The position numbers were made by a program, and so were the translations under genes. DNA of 46,851 nt from JAFLCA01 sp041907145 (GTDB lineage: Bacteria > Bdellovibrionota_C > UBA2361 > JAFLCA01), in NCBI GenBank assembly GCA_041907145.1, contig JAYRHW010000229.1, forward strand, positions 1-46,851. The letters are read 5' to 3'. Each line of letters begins with the position of its first letter. Positions within the stretch are counted from its first letter, which is position 1. Shown here one piece after another: positions 27,650-36,048 of this stretch. The notes below the pieces were generated by a model that searched no databases, was not told the DNA's origin, and was given only the letters and a program-made list of their open reading frames with translations.

Positions 27650-27943
27650 CTAAGTCACTGCTCTCTCCCTCTGCTCAAGCATAACGATCAGTGCCTCGAT
27701 ATTTTCCCGAGATTCTAATACAGCGGTAAGTTTTTGTGTGCGCTGGCCTCCGAAGATAGCGTGCAAGAGGGGAGCGCTCATGATGCTGGTCGCATACGCC
27801 ACGGTGGAAAGAGGCTTGCAAAGCTCCAGCAAGAAAATGGCGGGAACCTCAAGCCTACGCGTACGAACGGCCGTGGCTAGGTCAGAGAGAAATCTTTGAG
27901 TTTCCGGCGTACCGACGCCAAAAGCAGAGTCTTGCTGAGGCAT
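27650..27943 (-). CDS. Small protein heading the MutL-like operon
   Basis: A 97-aa protein. The N-terminal half is a helix (TQRFLSDLATAVRTRRLEVPA) leading into IFLLELCKPLSTVAYATSIMSAPLLHAIF, an amphipathic to hydrophobic stretch, and the C-terminus is LESRENIEALIVMLEQRE. The pattern 'RRLxxPAIFLLExxKPL ... LExRENIExLI' looks like a conserved small family rather than a random frame, and I recall similar proteins next to DUF6754/MutL-like genes in other bacteria. It could be a peripheral membrane subunit or assembly factor. No clear ribosome site precedes the ATG. It is first in the operon, 101 bases after the end of a glycosyltransferase gene. Confidence 0.7.
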   Translation of the reverse strand: MPQQDSAFGVGTPETQRFLSDLATAVRTRRLEVPAIFLLELCKPLSTVAYATSIMSAPLLHAIFGGQRTQKLTAVLESRENIEALIVMLEQRERAVT

Positions 27944-28044
27944 AAAAGCTTGAGATGCAGTCTAGTGCAAATGACTGCAGGCAGCCAGGGTTTTCTTATT
28001 ATTTTCAGCATCTTAAGCACTGAAGCAGGGATGGATGGAAGCGC

Positions 28045-28851
28045 CTAGGCGGGGAGTAGGAAAGCAAGGGTTCGGTACTGCAGTGCCAAGCTGATGCGTC
28101 GCAGCAGTAACCAAAAAAGGACAGGCGGCGAATGATAGCGGCGAGCGAACGCCGCAACGGACCGGGAGTAAAGAGCAAATCGCCTGAGTGCAGCTGCCTT
28201 ATCCGCTTGCTCCGATGCCAATGAGTGGAGAACTATGCAGTCCATCTGCATCCCGACTTTAGTAAGGGGCAGGCTACGCTCGACGAATGCAAAGTCGCTA
28301 TAGTCCAAGAAGACCGCTTCGTCGTATCCGCCAACAAGTTGAAAATGCTCCAATTCGATCACCAAGCCCGAATTAATTGGTCGATGTCTCCTAATATCGA
28401 GGATTCCTCCATGACTGCTGCGAGGATACCAGGCTCGCCCAAAACGAAATAGAGCCGGGGAGATGAGATGAGTTTCCGTTTTCACAAAAGGGAAGAATAT
28501 CTTCTCACCAGGACTGTTCCTAATTGCCTGTCTGACCAGCGAAAGATACTCGGGCGGAAATCGACTGTCCTGATCGGCGAGCACTAGATGCGTGCAGCCC
28601 TTGCTAGCTGCAATCTGAGCAGCTTGATTATAGGCAGCACTGACACCAGGATTGTGAGGATTGTGAATATAGTGGATACCTCCGGGAACTACCTGCGGTT
28701 GCGGAGAGTTGTCGCAAACAATGAGAGTTGTCGGTTCGACGGGATAGCCCAAGGATATGAAACTTGGCGACTGAGCAAGCAGTTCCCGGTAAACCACCAA
28801 AACAACCGCTAAGCGCGGGAATTCCGAATCCGATTGAGTCTTGCTATCCAT
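28045..28851 (-). CDS. Family 2 glycosyltransferase (rhamnosyltransferase-like)
   Basis: GT-A fold glycosyltransferase of 268 aa. The donor domain starts LAVVLVVYRELLAQ, continues with LIVCDNSP and NPHNPGVSAAYNQA, and has the metal-binding DxD as LVLADQDSRFPP. The order and the NxGVSxAYNQ motif fit GT2 rhamnosyltransferases such as WbbL/RfbF. The Trp/Arg-rich C-terminus (FARRYHSPPVLFWLLLRRIS) is probably membrane-associated. The frame is open for 55 more codons, but ATG 28851 is chosen because the upstream GT-C gene ends at 28856. It is the distal gene of a three-gene minus-strand set in the surface-polysaccharide locus. Confidence 0.88.
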   Translation of the reverse strand: MDSKTQSDSEFPRLAVVLVVYRELLAQSPSFISLGYPVEPTTLIVCDNSPQPQVVPGGIHYIHNPHNPGVSAAYNQAAQIAASKGCTHLVLADQDSRFPPEYLSLVRQAIRNSPGEKIFFPFVKTETHLISPALFRFGRAWYPRSSHGGILDIRRHRPINSGLVIELEHFQLVGGYDEAVFLDYSDFAFVERSLPLTKVGMQMDCIVLHSLASEQADKAAALRRFALYSRSVAAFARRYHSPPVLFWLLLRRISLALQYRTLAFLLPA

Positions 28852-28855
28852 CCTG

Positions 28856-30469
28856 TCAGCGCCCTTCAATCGTAACGGGCTCGAAAACGGTAAACTCCTT
28901 GCCGAGAATATCCGAGCGCTTCCAGCGGTCCGAGCGGCCAAGACGTTCACGAATCCCATCGGTGACAGCATTGAACGGGTCGCTTGCTGCCGTGCTAATA
29001 TCGTTACGGAAGACAATGAACGCGGGCTTTACCTCGTCAAGACGCTTCCACGCCGGCTCAATGTTGGACTCCGTATAACCAAGCGACGTGTAGTAACAGC
29101 GCGAGGACTGCTTTCCCTGAATCACCCGCTTCATCGAATAAAAGGAAGCAGAATTGGCATTGAAGCTAGGTTTCTCCTGTCCAATGATGACATATCGTAG
29201 AGGCTGCGAGCAGGTGCGTGCGACCGCCTTCGTGAGGAGATTCCGCTCACGCACCGATGGCTCATACGGAACTAGCCAAGGTGAGCGCGGCCGGGTGAAC
29301 GGAAAGCCAAAACAGATCGCAAACGCAAACACGGCTTGGAGAAGAAGGCCGGTCAAGCATACCGCCCCAATAACGCGCCCCAACTGGGCAACCGCGAACG
29401 CAGCAAGAATGGCGAGATAAGGAAGCAGTGGGAGCAAATAACGCGTTTCCTCGTTTATTTGGAAGGAAAAGAGCGCAAGCACACCTAGTATCTGCACAGC
29501 AGAACCCAGCAACAAGAACGTATCCAAGGTGCACAGCGCAGCTCTGCCGCCTCGAAGAACGAAAAGGAGCGCTCCCAAAACGACCATTCCGACAAATACC
29601 AGAGCCGACTCTGAGGAATAACTAAACGCTAAGCTGCTGTGACCAAACCAAATGTATAGCTTCTTGAGGAACGTGGCCTTGGTGCCGTACAGCGCGGCAG
29701 CCTCGGACCCCGAAGCCAGTTTGGTAAAGGCGACTATTTGGGTCCAGTTATTATAGTACCAGGCGAAAGTAGCCGCGCAGATTGTGAGAGAAACCAGGAG
29801 CAACACGAGGGCTCGCGGGAAGCTGGTGGCGGTTACTTTTCCCTCCTTCAAAACCTTCCAGGCAATAAGCGCCAGCGGCACTGCCATATAAACCGGCGAA
29901 GTAATTTTGATCAGCATTCCCAACCCAAGGATTCCCGGTAGTGCGGCGAGCGTGAAAAACGTGACTGGCCCCAAACTTAGGAAGACCAGGACTGCGACGA
30001 TAGCCGTCTGCAGAGCCTCGACGAAAAATTGATGGCTTAGACCTATTTGTAACGGAGCCGCGAGCACAGTGAGCAAAGCTGCCAACTGGGCTAACCTAGC
30101 CGTCGGCCACACTCGCGCCGCAGCTGCATAGCAGCAGTAGGCCGTCAGAAGCCCGGCTGCTGTGCAAACGAAGAGCAAAGCAGCCTCGATGGTGCCCAGC
30201 ACGCTCCGTAATGGAACAACAAATTCAGCCAGCCACGCCAATCCAGGTGCCTTAATGCCAAAGGCCGCAAGCAAACCGGAGATCCACTCCGAATAAGACC
30301 GGGATAACTGATCGTAGAGTGATAGTGATATCTCTCCGTACCACGCCGGATCCCAAGGCCATACAGAACGATCGAGAAGTATCCAGGCAAGGTGAAGAAG
30401 ACTCGCTGCCCAGAGCAATCCAACCAATAGCCAATTATGCCAGCGAATAGTTCTCAGAGCGGTAGTCAA
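28856..30469 (-). CDS. GT-C membrane glycosyltransferase (GT39/ArnT-like)
   Basis: A 537-aa polytopic protein with about ten membrane helices followed by a soluble C-terminal part from about residue 400. The first extracytoplasmic loop contains WPWDPAWYGE with the acidic residue D40, the position of the catalytic Asp in GT-C enzymes that use polyprenyl-phosphate sugars. It probably transfers a lipid-linked sugar to a glycan, lipid or protein on the periplasmic face. The start is TTG, well supported by GAGGA 8 bases upstream. It lies between two GT2 genes on the same strand, consistent with a role in surface glycan assembly or decoration. Confidence 0.8.
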   Translation of the reverse strand: MTTALRTIRWHNWLLVGLLWAASLLHLAWILLDRSVWPWDPAWYGEISLSLYDQLSRSYSEWISGLLAAFGIKAPGLAWLAEFVVPLRSVLGTIEAALLFVCTAAGLLTAYCCYAAAARVWPTARLAQLAALLTVLAAPLQIGLSHQFFVEALQTAIVAVLVFLSLGPVTFFTLAALPGILGLGMLIKITSPVYMAVPLALIAWKVLKEGKVTATSFPRALVLLLVSLTICAATFAWYYNNWTQIVAFTKLASGSEAAALYGTKATFLKKLYIWFGHSSLAFSYSSESALVFVGMVVLGALLFVLRGGRAALCTLDTFLLLGSAVQILGVLALFSFQINEETRYLLPLLPYLAILAAFAVAQLGRVIGAVCLTGLLLQAVFAFAICFGFPFTRPRSPWLVPYEPSVRERNLLTKAVARTCSQPLRYVIIGQEKPSFNANSASFYSMKRVIQGKQSSRCYYTSLGYTESNIEPAWKRLDEVKPAFIVFRNDISTAASDPFNAVTDGIRERLGRSDRWKRSDILGKEFTVFEPVTIEGR

Positions 30470-30495
30470 TCGCGCGGTCCTCGTTCGTCGCTATG

Positions 30496-31884
30496 CTAGC
30501 CGAGTCGTACTCTCCATAGTCCGATGGCCGTCATCCTGAGCAGCATCCAGCCATGATAGAACCGGCGAATATTGGTGCTGCCGTAAACGCGATCACGGTA
30601 GCGAATTGGGACATCGACAACTCCTAGGCCCAGCAGCGCAGCCGGAAAGAGCAGCTCGAAATCACCAAATGGATCAAAATCGCCGAAGTCCTTGCGCCAG
30701 GCGCAGAATCGTTCGTAATCGCGTCGCGCCATAAGTTTAGTGCCGCACAGCGAATCGCCCAACTTGGTCTCTAGAACTGCACTCAAGGCCTTCGCAAAAA
30801 AGATATTTCCCAGGCGATTCAAAAATTTCATGGCCTGTCCCTCCATGGGGTAGACCAAACGGCTGCCGTTAACAAAATCCGCCAATCCACGCGCATATGC
30901 CTCATAGAATCGGCCAAGCAATTCAGGCGGCATGGTCAAATCAGCATCCAAAATCACCAAGAGATCGCCGGAAGCCTTGGAAAAGCCCAATCTCACGGCA
31001 TCTGCCTTGCCCTTCCCTGTTTGTTTGAGCGTTTGAATCGAGAAGCGATCGGCGTAAAGATTCCTTACCCGCTGGATCTCCTCCCAAGTGTCATCAGTCG
31101 AATTACCCTCGACAAAAATAACCTCAGGACGCTGCCCGCCGAGCCAAGGCATACGCTGCATCGCGGCCTCGATATTCCCCTTCTCATTGCGCGCAGGGAT
31201 AACAACGGAGATGGAAGGCTTCTTCTCCGTCACAATGACCGGACGCAAGACGACGACAGTGGCAAGCGCTAACCAACGTACAACCGGTATCACGGAGAAA
31301 ATTTGGTTCAAAATATCTCCCAAGCCACCCAGTTCCCAGGGAACATAGGCAACGGGGCGAAGTCGAACCACTTCAAACCCGGCTAGCTTCGCCATGTTAT
31401 TGAGATCAATCGCGGTAACAAAGGTCGTGGGCTGCTCTCCCTGCCGTAAACCAAGCCTGTTCGCGAGTGAGTATAACCAGCGAAGGTAAGGATTATAGCT
31501 GACAGCGACAACCCTCGTGCCGCGGCTGCACTTGACGCGCAGTGCCCGAAGGAGGCCCTCTATGTCGAGATGGTGATTGAAATTACCATTCAGCAAAAAC
31601 AGGGAGCGATCATGCGGTATCGAACTGACATCGGGAGCATCCTCCACTGTTGATACTACGGTCTTACGCGGAGCATCGACCTCCGAAAAGAGGGCGCCGC
31701 TGTCGGTATCCCTCGGTGCCACTTGAACGAGCTGATCGCAGTACCGGCTAAGCTTTGAAACTTCGCGACCAAGACAGCGATTGATAAAACGTCGCCAGCT
31801 ACTTGATTTGGACAGGTGCCAAGGAAAAGGAGTTATTTCCTGAGATTGAGCGGGCGGGACGACGGTTGCGGTAGAGTCGTTCAT
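30496..31884 (-). CDS. GT2 glycosyltransferase fused to an eroded methyltransferase-like half
   Basis: A 462-aa protein with two parts. The C-terminal half (from about 223) is a DPM1-like GT2 domain: ISVVIPARNEKGNIE, FVEGNSTDDTW, KADAVRLGF, and the DxD at D313/D315 (ILDADLTMPP), ending DRVYGSTNIRRFYHGW. The N-terminal half resembles the second half of a class I methyltransferase that is often fused to such GT2 domains (FNHHLDIEGLLRALRV, TRVVAVSYNPYLRWLY, NNMAKLAGFEVVRL), but the glycine-rich SAM loop expected before it is absent; residues 40-90 are non-conserved. It is therefore probably catalytically a glycosyltransferase only. ATG 31884 has GGAA just upstream; TTG 31914 is an alternative. 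Confidence 0.85.
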   Translation of the reverse strand: MNDSTATVVPPAQSQEITPFPWHLSKSSSWRRFINRCLGREVSKLSRYCDQLVQVAPRDTDSGALFSEVDAPRKTVVSTVEDAPDVSSIPHDRSLFLLNGNFNHHLDIEGLLRALRVKCSRGTRVVAVSYNPYLRWLYSLANRLGLRQGEQPTTFVTAIDLNNMAKLAGFEVVRLRPVAYVPWELGGLGDILNQIFSVIPVVRWLALATVVVLRPVIVTEKKPSISVVIPARNEKGNIEAAMQRMPWLGGQRPEVIFVEGNSTDDTWEEIQRVRNLYADRFSIQTLKQTGKGKADAVRLGFSKASGDLLVILDADLTMPPELLGRFYEAYARGLADFVNGSRLVYPMEGQAMKFLNRLGNIFFAKALSAVLETKLGDSLCGTKLMARRDYERFCAWRKDFGDFDPFGDFELLFPAALLGLGVVDVPIRYRDRVYGSTNIRRFYHGWMLLRMTAIGLWRVRLG

Positions 31885-32027
31885 GAGTTCCGGTGTATTG
31901 CTATGATCTTCCAAGCTGCGCTGCAGGTTAAACTCAAACGCGAAATTATGCGAGCAATCACAATTGAAGTCAAATCAAGTACTTCCGTCATCCGCCGAAA
32001 CCTCACTCCGATTACTCATTGTTGCCG

Positions 32028-32055
32028 TTGAGAGGATGGAACGCTACCTTATTAT
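32028..32055 (+). promoter_or_regulatory. Probable promoter of the HAD-like/GT4 transcript
   Basis: TTGAGA (32028-32033) and TATTAT (32050-32055) are separated by 16 bases; each matches consensus at five of six positions. Transcription would start about 25 bases before the ATG at 32088. It lies in the divergent gap (31885-32087) between minus-strand and plus-strand glycan genes. Confidence 0.5.
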
Positions 32056-32087
32056 GCCCCACAGCGCCTCAAGTCACCGGCAATTAG

Positions 32088-33140
32088 ATGATTGAAAGCA
32101 ACAAAAATGGAACCTTGCTCGCCGCCTACGAAGCTTGGCGCAAGAATCGCACGGCCCCCAGATGGTTTCTGCTGAATCTCGAACTCATGAGCGACGACGG
32201 CGCTGGTACACTAGACTGGGGTTTGCGAGTTCAAATAGCTGCCGGGCTTCCTGTCAACATGCGCGTTCTGGCTCTTAGGTTGCAGAGAGCTCGACGCCTG
32301 CAGTGCGAAAGAAATAGGCGCCGTGGTGCTGCGTCTGCCTACCGGTCTCGCGAGGCATATCGCGACGTCTTCTTTTCGCTTCCGGAACGCGCGTTCATCC
32401 AGAACTATTTAAGCGAAAGCGAGTTCATCGAACGTGCATTTGACGTCGAGCTTCGACGCCTTCTCCAGTGTTCGACACCTGCCGCCGAACTAAGGCGCTT
32501 CTTGGAAACCTTACGGAGCGAGGGCTGCAAAATTGTTGCTCTATCAAATTCGCCCATGGGCACTGATGGTCTACGGCGCTGCTGTAAGAGTTGGAAGCTC
32601 GACTCGTACTTCGAGAACTATTTTGTTTCCAGCGATTCTCTCTTCGATTTTTGTTCTGCTCAATTCCTAGATGAAATCAGGAAGTCTCTCTCCTGCTCCC
32701 CAGAAGAGATGCTATTATCTGGAATCGAATTGGCGGGCCTTGCTAGTCTGAAGACGTCGGGGGCAATACTCTACAAACCTCGGCGTCTAGAGCGTACCCC
32801 GCTTGGTCAGCTTTTCGTCGATCTTGTGCAGCAAGGCCCAGCTGAAATCTACTTTCTCACCCCGGACTGCGGAAGTCTGGTACAGGAGTTCGATTTGTAT
32901 CAACAGCAGCTACTTTGTCGCCCAGTTCTGCATTATGTAGAGCTCGATGGCTCGACGAATGCTGGGTGGCCGCAGAAGGCCGACTCTGTTATTCCAGCGC
33001 TTTTTGTCGCTCAACATTGGGATAACGAGCGCCGAGCCATAGTTCAGAATCGATTACCCGGACGCCAAATCCGGTTCTTTTCTTGCCTTAGCAGTACCCT
33101 GCCTGCGACTGAAATCATCGGGAGCATTGCCGCAGGATGA
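32088..33140 (+). CDS. HAD-like protein without catalytic residues
   Basis: A 350-aa cytoplasmic protein that aligns by eye with HAD-like hydrolases found in polysaccharide loci, yet without their active site. Family motif I (FDxFDTL) appears at 27-33 as FLLNLEL, with both Asp lost. Motif II (vSDMYL) appears at 151-157 as ALSNSPM, the following block is FVSSD at 179-183, and the motif IV region (HIGDN..SD) is LSGIELAGL at 210-218. A C-terminal region of about 110 residues (LFVDLVQQGPAEIYFLTPDC to the end) seems to be a second domain. It probably has a structural or binding role. Its stop overlaps the GT4 start by four bases. The assignment rests on pattern spacing and is tentative. Confidence 0.65.
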   Translation: MIESNKNGTLLAAYEAWRKNRTAPRWFLLNLELMSDDGAGTLDWGLRVQIAAGLPVNMRVLALRLQRARRLQCERNRRRGAASAYRSREAYRDVFFSLPERAFIQNYLSESEFIERAFDVELRRLLQCSTPAAELRRFLETLRSEGCKIVALSNSPMGTDGLRRCCKSWKLDSYFENYFVSSDSLFDFCSAQFLDEIRKSLSCSPEEMLLSGIELAGLASLKTSGAILYKPRRLERTPLGQLFVDLVQQGPAEIYFLTPDCGSLVQEFDLYQQQLLCRPVLHYVELDGSTNAGWPQKADSVIPALFVAQHWDNERRAIVQNRLPGRQIRFFSCLSSTLPATEIIGSIAAG

Positions 33141-34333
33141 ACCAGAAGCGCATTTGTTTTTTAATCGGGTCCGCGCATGTCAGCGGCGGAACTTATGTTG
33201 TTCTGCAGCACTCGCTATGGCTTCAATCCCAAGGGTGGAAGGTATTCATTGTTCCGCTTTCGCCTTTCGACTCAGGAATGCTGGCCTGGCACCCTGAAGC
33301 TGCACAGCAGCTCAGGCTCACGACCTTGCAGGAGGCCATAAAACTTCAATTTGATATTGTCGTGGCCACCTGGTGGAAGACTGCTCTCGTGGCTTCAGAA
33401 TTACATGCCGCACAGTATCTCTATTTCGTCCAATCTATAGAATCGAGATTCTTCGCGGATGGGGAACTCGCGGAGAGACAATTGGCAGACGCTACCTACA
33501 ATTTCGGGCTTCCTGTTATCACCGAAGCCGGCTGGATCAAGGAATATCTTCGATCGCGGGGCGTCGAGGCCCACATCGCCCGCAACGGGATCCGTAAAGA
33601 TATCTATACACTCGAAGGCCCTGCGTCAGCTCCGCGCGGCGCCGGCACACTGAGAGTGCTCGTCGAAGGAACACTACGGGTGCCCTACAAGAACGTGGAA
33701 CGCACCGTTCAGCTCTGTAGGCTCTCCAAAGCCGAAGAGGTCTGGCTTATGACCTCGACTCCCGATGTGCGCACTTATCCCGGAGCTGACCGAGTTTTTA
33801 GCTGCGTGAATCTTCAGCAGGCTGCTGCGGTCTATCGTTCTTGTGACGTGCTGGTGAAGTTGAGCTATGTGGAGGGAATGTTTGGACCTCCTCTCGAACA
33901 CTTTCACTGCGGGGGAACTGCCATCGTCTACGACGTAACAGGTGCCGATGAGTACATGCGCACTGGCGAAAATAGCATCGTCCTCAATCGTGATGATGAA
34001 GAAGGGGTACTTCATGCCATAAATACTCTGCACGATTATCCGAAGATGCTGGCGCAATTACAGGCCAAAGCCCTAGCAACCGCGGCATCTTGGCCCGATT
34101 GGAGTGCCGCGTCGAGCGAGTTCGAGACTCTCTTGATAAGGGTTATGAGCCAGACCGCGCTGAAGCGAGAATCCCTGCACGAGGCAGCTCTGGTCGCAAA
34201 GCACGTGTACGAGAATACACAATCAAAACTGATGCGGGAGGCGACGCAGCCCTCACCGACCCTGACCTTGTCCAGCAGACTTAGAGACAAGCTCAATCTT
34301 GGCCTCGAGTTCCTTCGAAGCAGCATTTCCTAA
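33137..34333 (+). CDS. Family 4-like glycosyltransferase
   Basis: GT-B fold glycosyltransferase of 398 aa. The N-terminus ICFLIGSAHVSGGTYVVLQH matches the acceptor-domain start with the GG loop used in GT4 enzymes. The C-terminal half has LVEGTLRVPYKNVERTV, a short RCVNLQQ/VYRSCDVLVKLSYVEGMFGPPLEHFHCGG segment in which the E-x-FGxPxxE pattern stands for the usual E-x7-E, and GADEYMRTGENSIV. The last 60 residues are helical and charged. It overlaps the HAD-like gene by four bases and precedes the exporter permease by 96 bases. The sugar donor cannot be told from the sequence. Confidence 0.85.
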   Translation: MNQKRICFLIGSAHVSGGTYVVLQHSLWLQSQGWKVFIVPLSPFDSGMLAWHPEAAQQLRLTTLQEAIKLQFDIVVATWWKTALVASELHAAQYLYFVQSIESRFFADGELAERQLADATYNFGLPVITEAGWIKEYLRSRGVEAHIARNGIRKDIYTLEGPASAPRGAGTLRVLVEGTLRVPYKNVERTVQLCRLSKAEEVWLMTSTPDVRTYPGADRVFSCVNLQQAAAVYRSCDVLVKLSYVEGMFGPPLEHFHCGGTAIVYDVTGADEYMRTGENSIVLNRDDEEGVLHAINTLHDYPKMLAQLQAKALATAASWPDWSAASSEFETLLIRVMSQTALKRESLHEAALVAKHVYENTQSKLMREATQPSPTLTLSSRLRDKLNLGLEFLRSSIS

Positions 34334-34429
34334 TGCTCATGAGCCCTGCGAGACAGCGCCGTAGCATTGCCGACAATAGACAACTTTGCGTGTTCCATAG
34401 TAGAACTGGGCATTAACCCGGTCTCGAGC

Positions 34430-35236
34430 ATGCAAGCTACTCAAGCCTCCCATTCCTTTTTAACGGATTTTTTTATCCAGCTTTTCGGATACCGAGAGTA
34501 TTTGAAGCAGTCCGTAATGCGAGATCTACGCAAAAAATACAAGCGCTCGGCGTTGGGTTACTTGTGGACGATGTTGCATCCCCTTGGCATGATGCTCGTC
34601 ATAGGCACCGTGCTCTCTCATGTGATGCAGGTTCCCTTCAAGGACTACGCGATTTTCTTTTTGATCGGACTGTTGGCCTGGAACTACTTTAACAGCACCG
34701 CCCTCATGTCCCTGCATAGCGTGCGCGCGAATGCGCGCCTGTTCGGACAGATTGCCCTGCCCAAGTACATTTTCGTTATGTCGCTCGTCGTCTCGAATTT
34801 CGCAAATTATTTACTGGCGCTTGTTCCGCTTTTCTTAATCATGCTGGTGGCGGGTCATCAAATCCCATGGACGGTCCTGCTCTTTCCCATCGTGGTACTG
34901 CCGCTCGTGCTTGTCACGACCGGGCTCGCGCTCATTCTGGCGGTCGCCAATGTTTTCTTCGAAGACACCTTGCACCTCAGCGAAGTTGCGCTGCAGGCGC
35001 TGTATTTTCTCAGTCCGGTATTATACTCCCGGGATCGGCTGCCTCCTGAGCTCATGAAGTTTCTTGTTCTCAATCCCCTCTTCTTTCAAATTGAATCCTT
35101 GCGGGACATACTTTTTTTTGGCGTGGTGCCCGATGGAGCAGCCTTCGCCCTCAATACCATCGCATCGCTCTGTATTCTTGCCCTGGGCTTGCTTATTTTT
35201 CGCCGCAGCGAAGATAAATTTCTCTATTTTATTTAA
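34430..35236 (+). CDS. wzm: ABC-2 type polysaccharide export permease (Wzm-like)
   Basis: Inner-membrane permease of 268 aa with six predicted helices, which pairs with the ATPase encoded 5 bases downstream to export an undecaprenol-linked polysaccharide. The amphipathic entry YREYLKQSVMRDLRKKYKRS followed by ALGYLWTMLHPLGMMLVIG is the signature of the ABC-2 O-antigen/teichoic-acid/capsule exporters, and the C-terminal YFLSPVLYSRD and LNPLFFQIESLRD blocks are typical too. ATG 34430 is preferred; an in-frame TTG at 34367 would add 21 residues that resemble nothing. The presence of this pair implies the glycan is finished in the cytoplasm before export. Confidence 0.9.
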   Translation: MQATQASHSFLTDFFIQLFGYREYLKQSVMRDLRKKYKRSALGYLWTMLHPLGMMLVIGTVLSHVMQVPFKDYAIFFLIGLLAWNYFNSTALMSLHSVRANARLFGQIALPKYIFVMSLVVSNFANYLLALVPLFLIMLVAGHQIPWTVLLFPIVVLPLVLVTTGLALILAVANVFFEDTLHLSEVALQALYFLSPVLYSRDRLPPELMKFLVLNPLFFQIESLRDILFFGVVPDGAAFALNTIASLCILALGLLIFRRSEDKFLYFI

Positions 35237-35241
35237 ACGCT

Positions 35242-36048
35242 ATGAGCATTTCGGCCTCCGCAGCAGATTCAAACGCACAGCATGCGGAAGCGCCGGAGAT
35301 CGCCGTATCGCTTGATTCCGTAACTGTCGCGTATCGCTCATACACCCGCCGCGCCACATCGCTCAAAGAATCCGTATTGCGATTTCTTAAGCGCAGTAAC
35401 ATTCGAAGCTATGATACCTTCGAAGCTCTCTCCGACGTTTCTTTGAACATTCCACGCGGCGCGGTATTCGGCCTCATTGGAAGTAACGGATGCGGGAAAA
35501 GCACCTTGCTCAAGGTGATTGCTGGCGTTTTGCCTCCGACTCGCGGCACCGCCAGCACTCGCGGAGAGATCTCTTCGCTCATCGAGCTCGGCGCTGGATT
35601 TGACCCGGAGCTAACCGCAATCGAGAATATTTATTTGAACGGCTCGCTTCACAAGAAGACCAAGGCGCATATGGCGAGCCGAGTGCAGCAGATTTTGGAT
35701 TTCTCCGAGCTTCATGATTTTGCGACCACGCCGATTAAGTATTACTCATCCGGCATGTTCGCTCGTCTTGGTTTCAGTGTTGCAGTTGACGTGGATCCGG
35801 ACATTCTTCTTGTCGATGAAATTCTGTCGGTCGGAGATGAGCGCTTTCAACAAAAGTGCGGTACTGTTTTCGATCGATTCTTGCGGGAAGAAAAGACGAT
35901 CGTGCTTGTAACCCATGACATGGCCATGATTGAACAGCGCGCGAGCCATGTAGCCCTTTTGGAGAAGGGAAGGGTGCTCTATTGCGGAGATCCCAAGACG
36001 GCAATCGCTATGTACCGCGAGGGCGCGTATAAAACTGCCTTGGTCTAG
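35242..36048 (+). CDS. wzt: ABC polysaccharide export ATPase (Wzt-like, short form)
   Basis: ATP-binding subunit of the polysaccharide exporter, 268 aa. Walker A is GSNGCGKST (80-88), the family-specific ELGAGF block is at 115-120, the signature is YSSGM (168-172), Walker B is DILLVDE (187-193) and the switch His is H225. The protein ends soon after the nucleotide-binding domain, so it lacks the C-terminal carbohydrate-binding domain that in E. coli O8/O9a Wzt reads the chain terminus; chain length control must differ. It follows the permease by 5 bases, so the two are surely co-expressed. Confidence 0.92.
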   Translation: MSISASAADSNAQHAEAPEIAVSLDSVTVAYRSYTRRATSLKESVLRFLKRSNIRSYDTFEALSDVSLNIPRGAVFGLIGSNGCGKSTLLKVIAGVLPPTRGTASTRGEISSLIELGAGFDPELTAIENIYLNGSLHKKTKAHMASRVQQILDFSELHDFATTPIKYYSSGMFARLGFSVAVDVDPDILLVDEILSVGDERFQQKCGTVFDRFLREEKTIVLVTHDMAMIEQRASHVALLEKGRVLYCGDPKTAIAMYREGAYKTALV

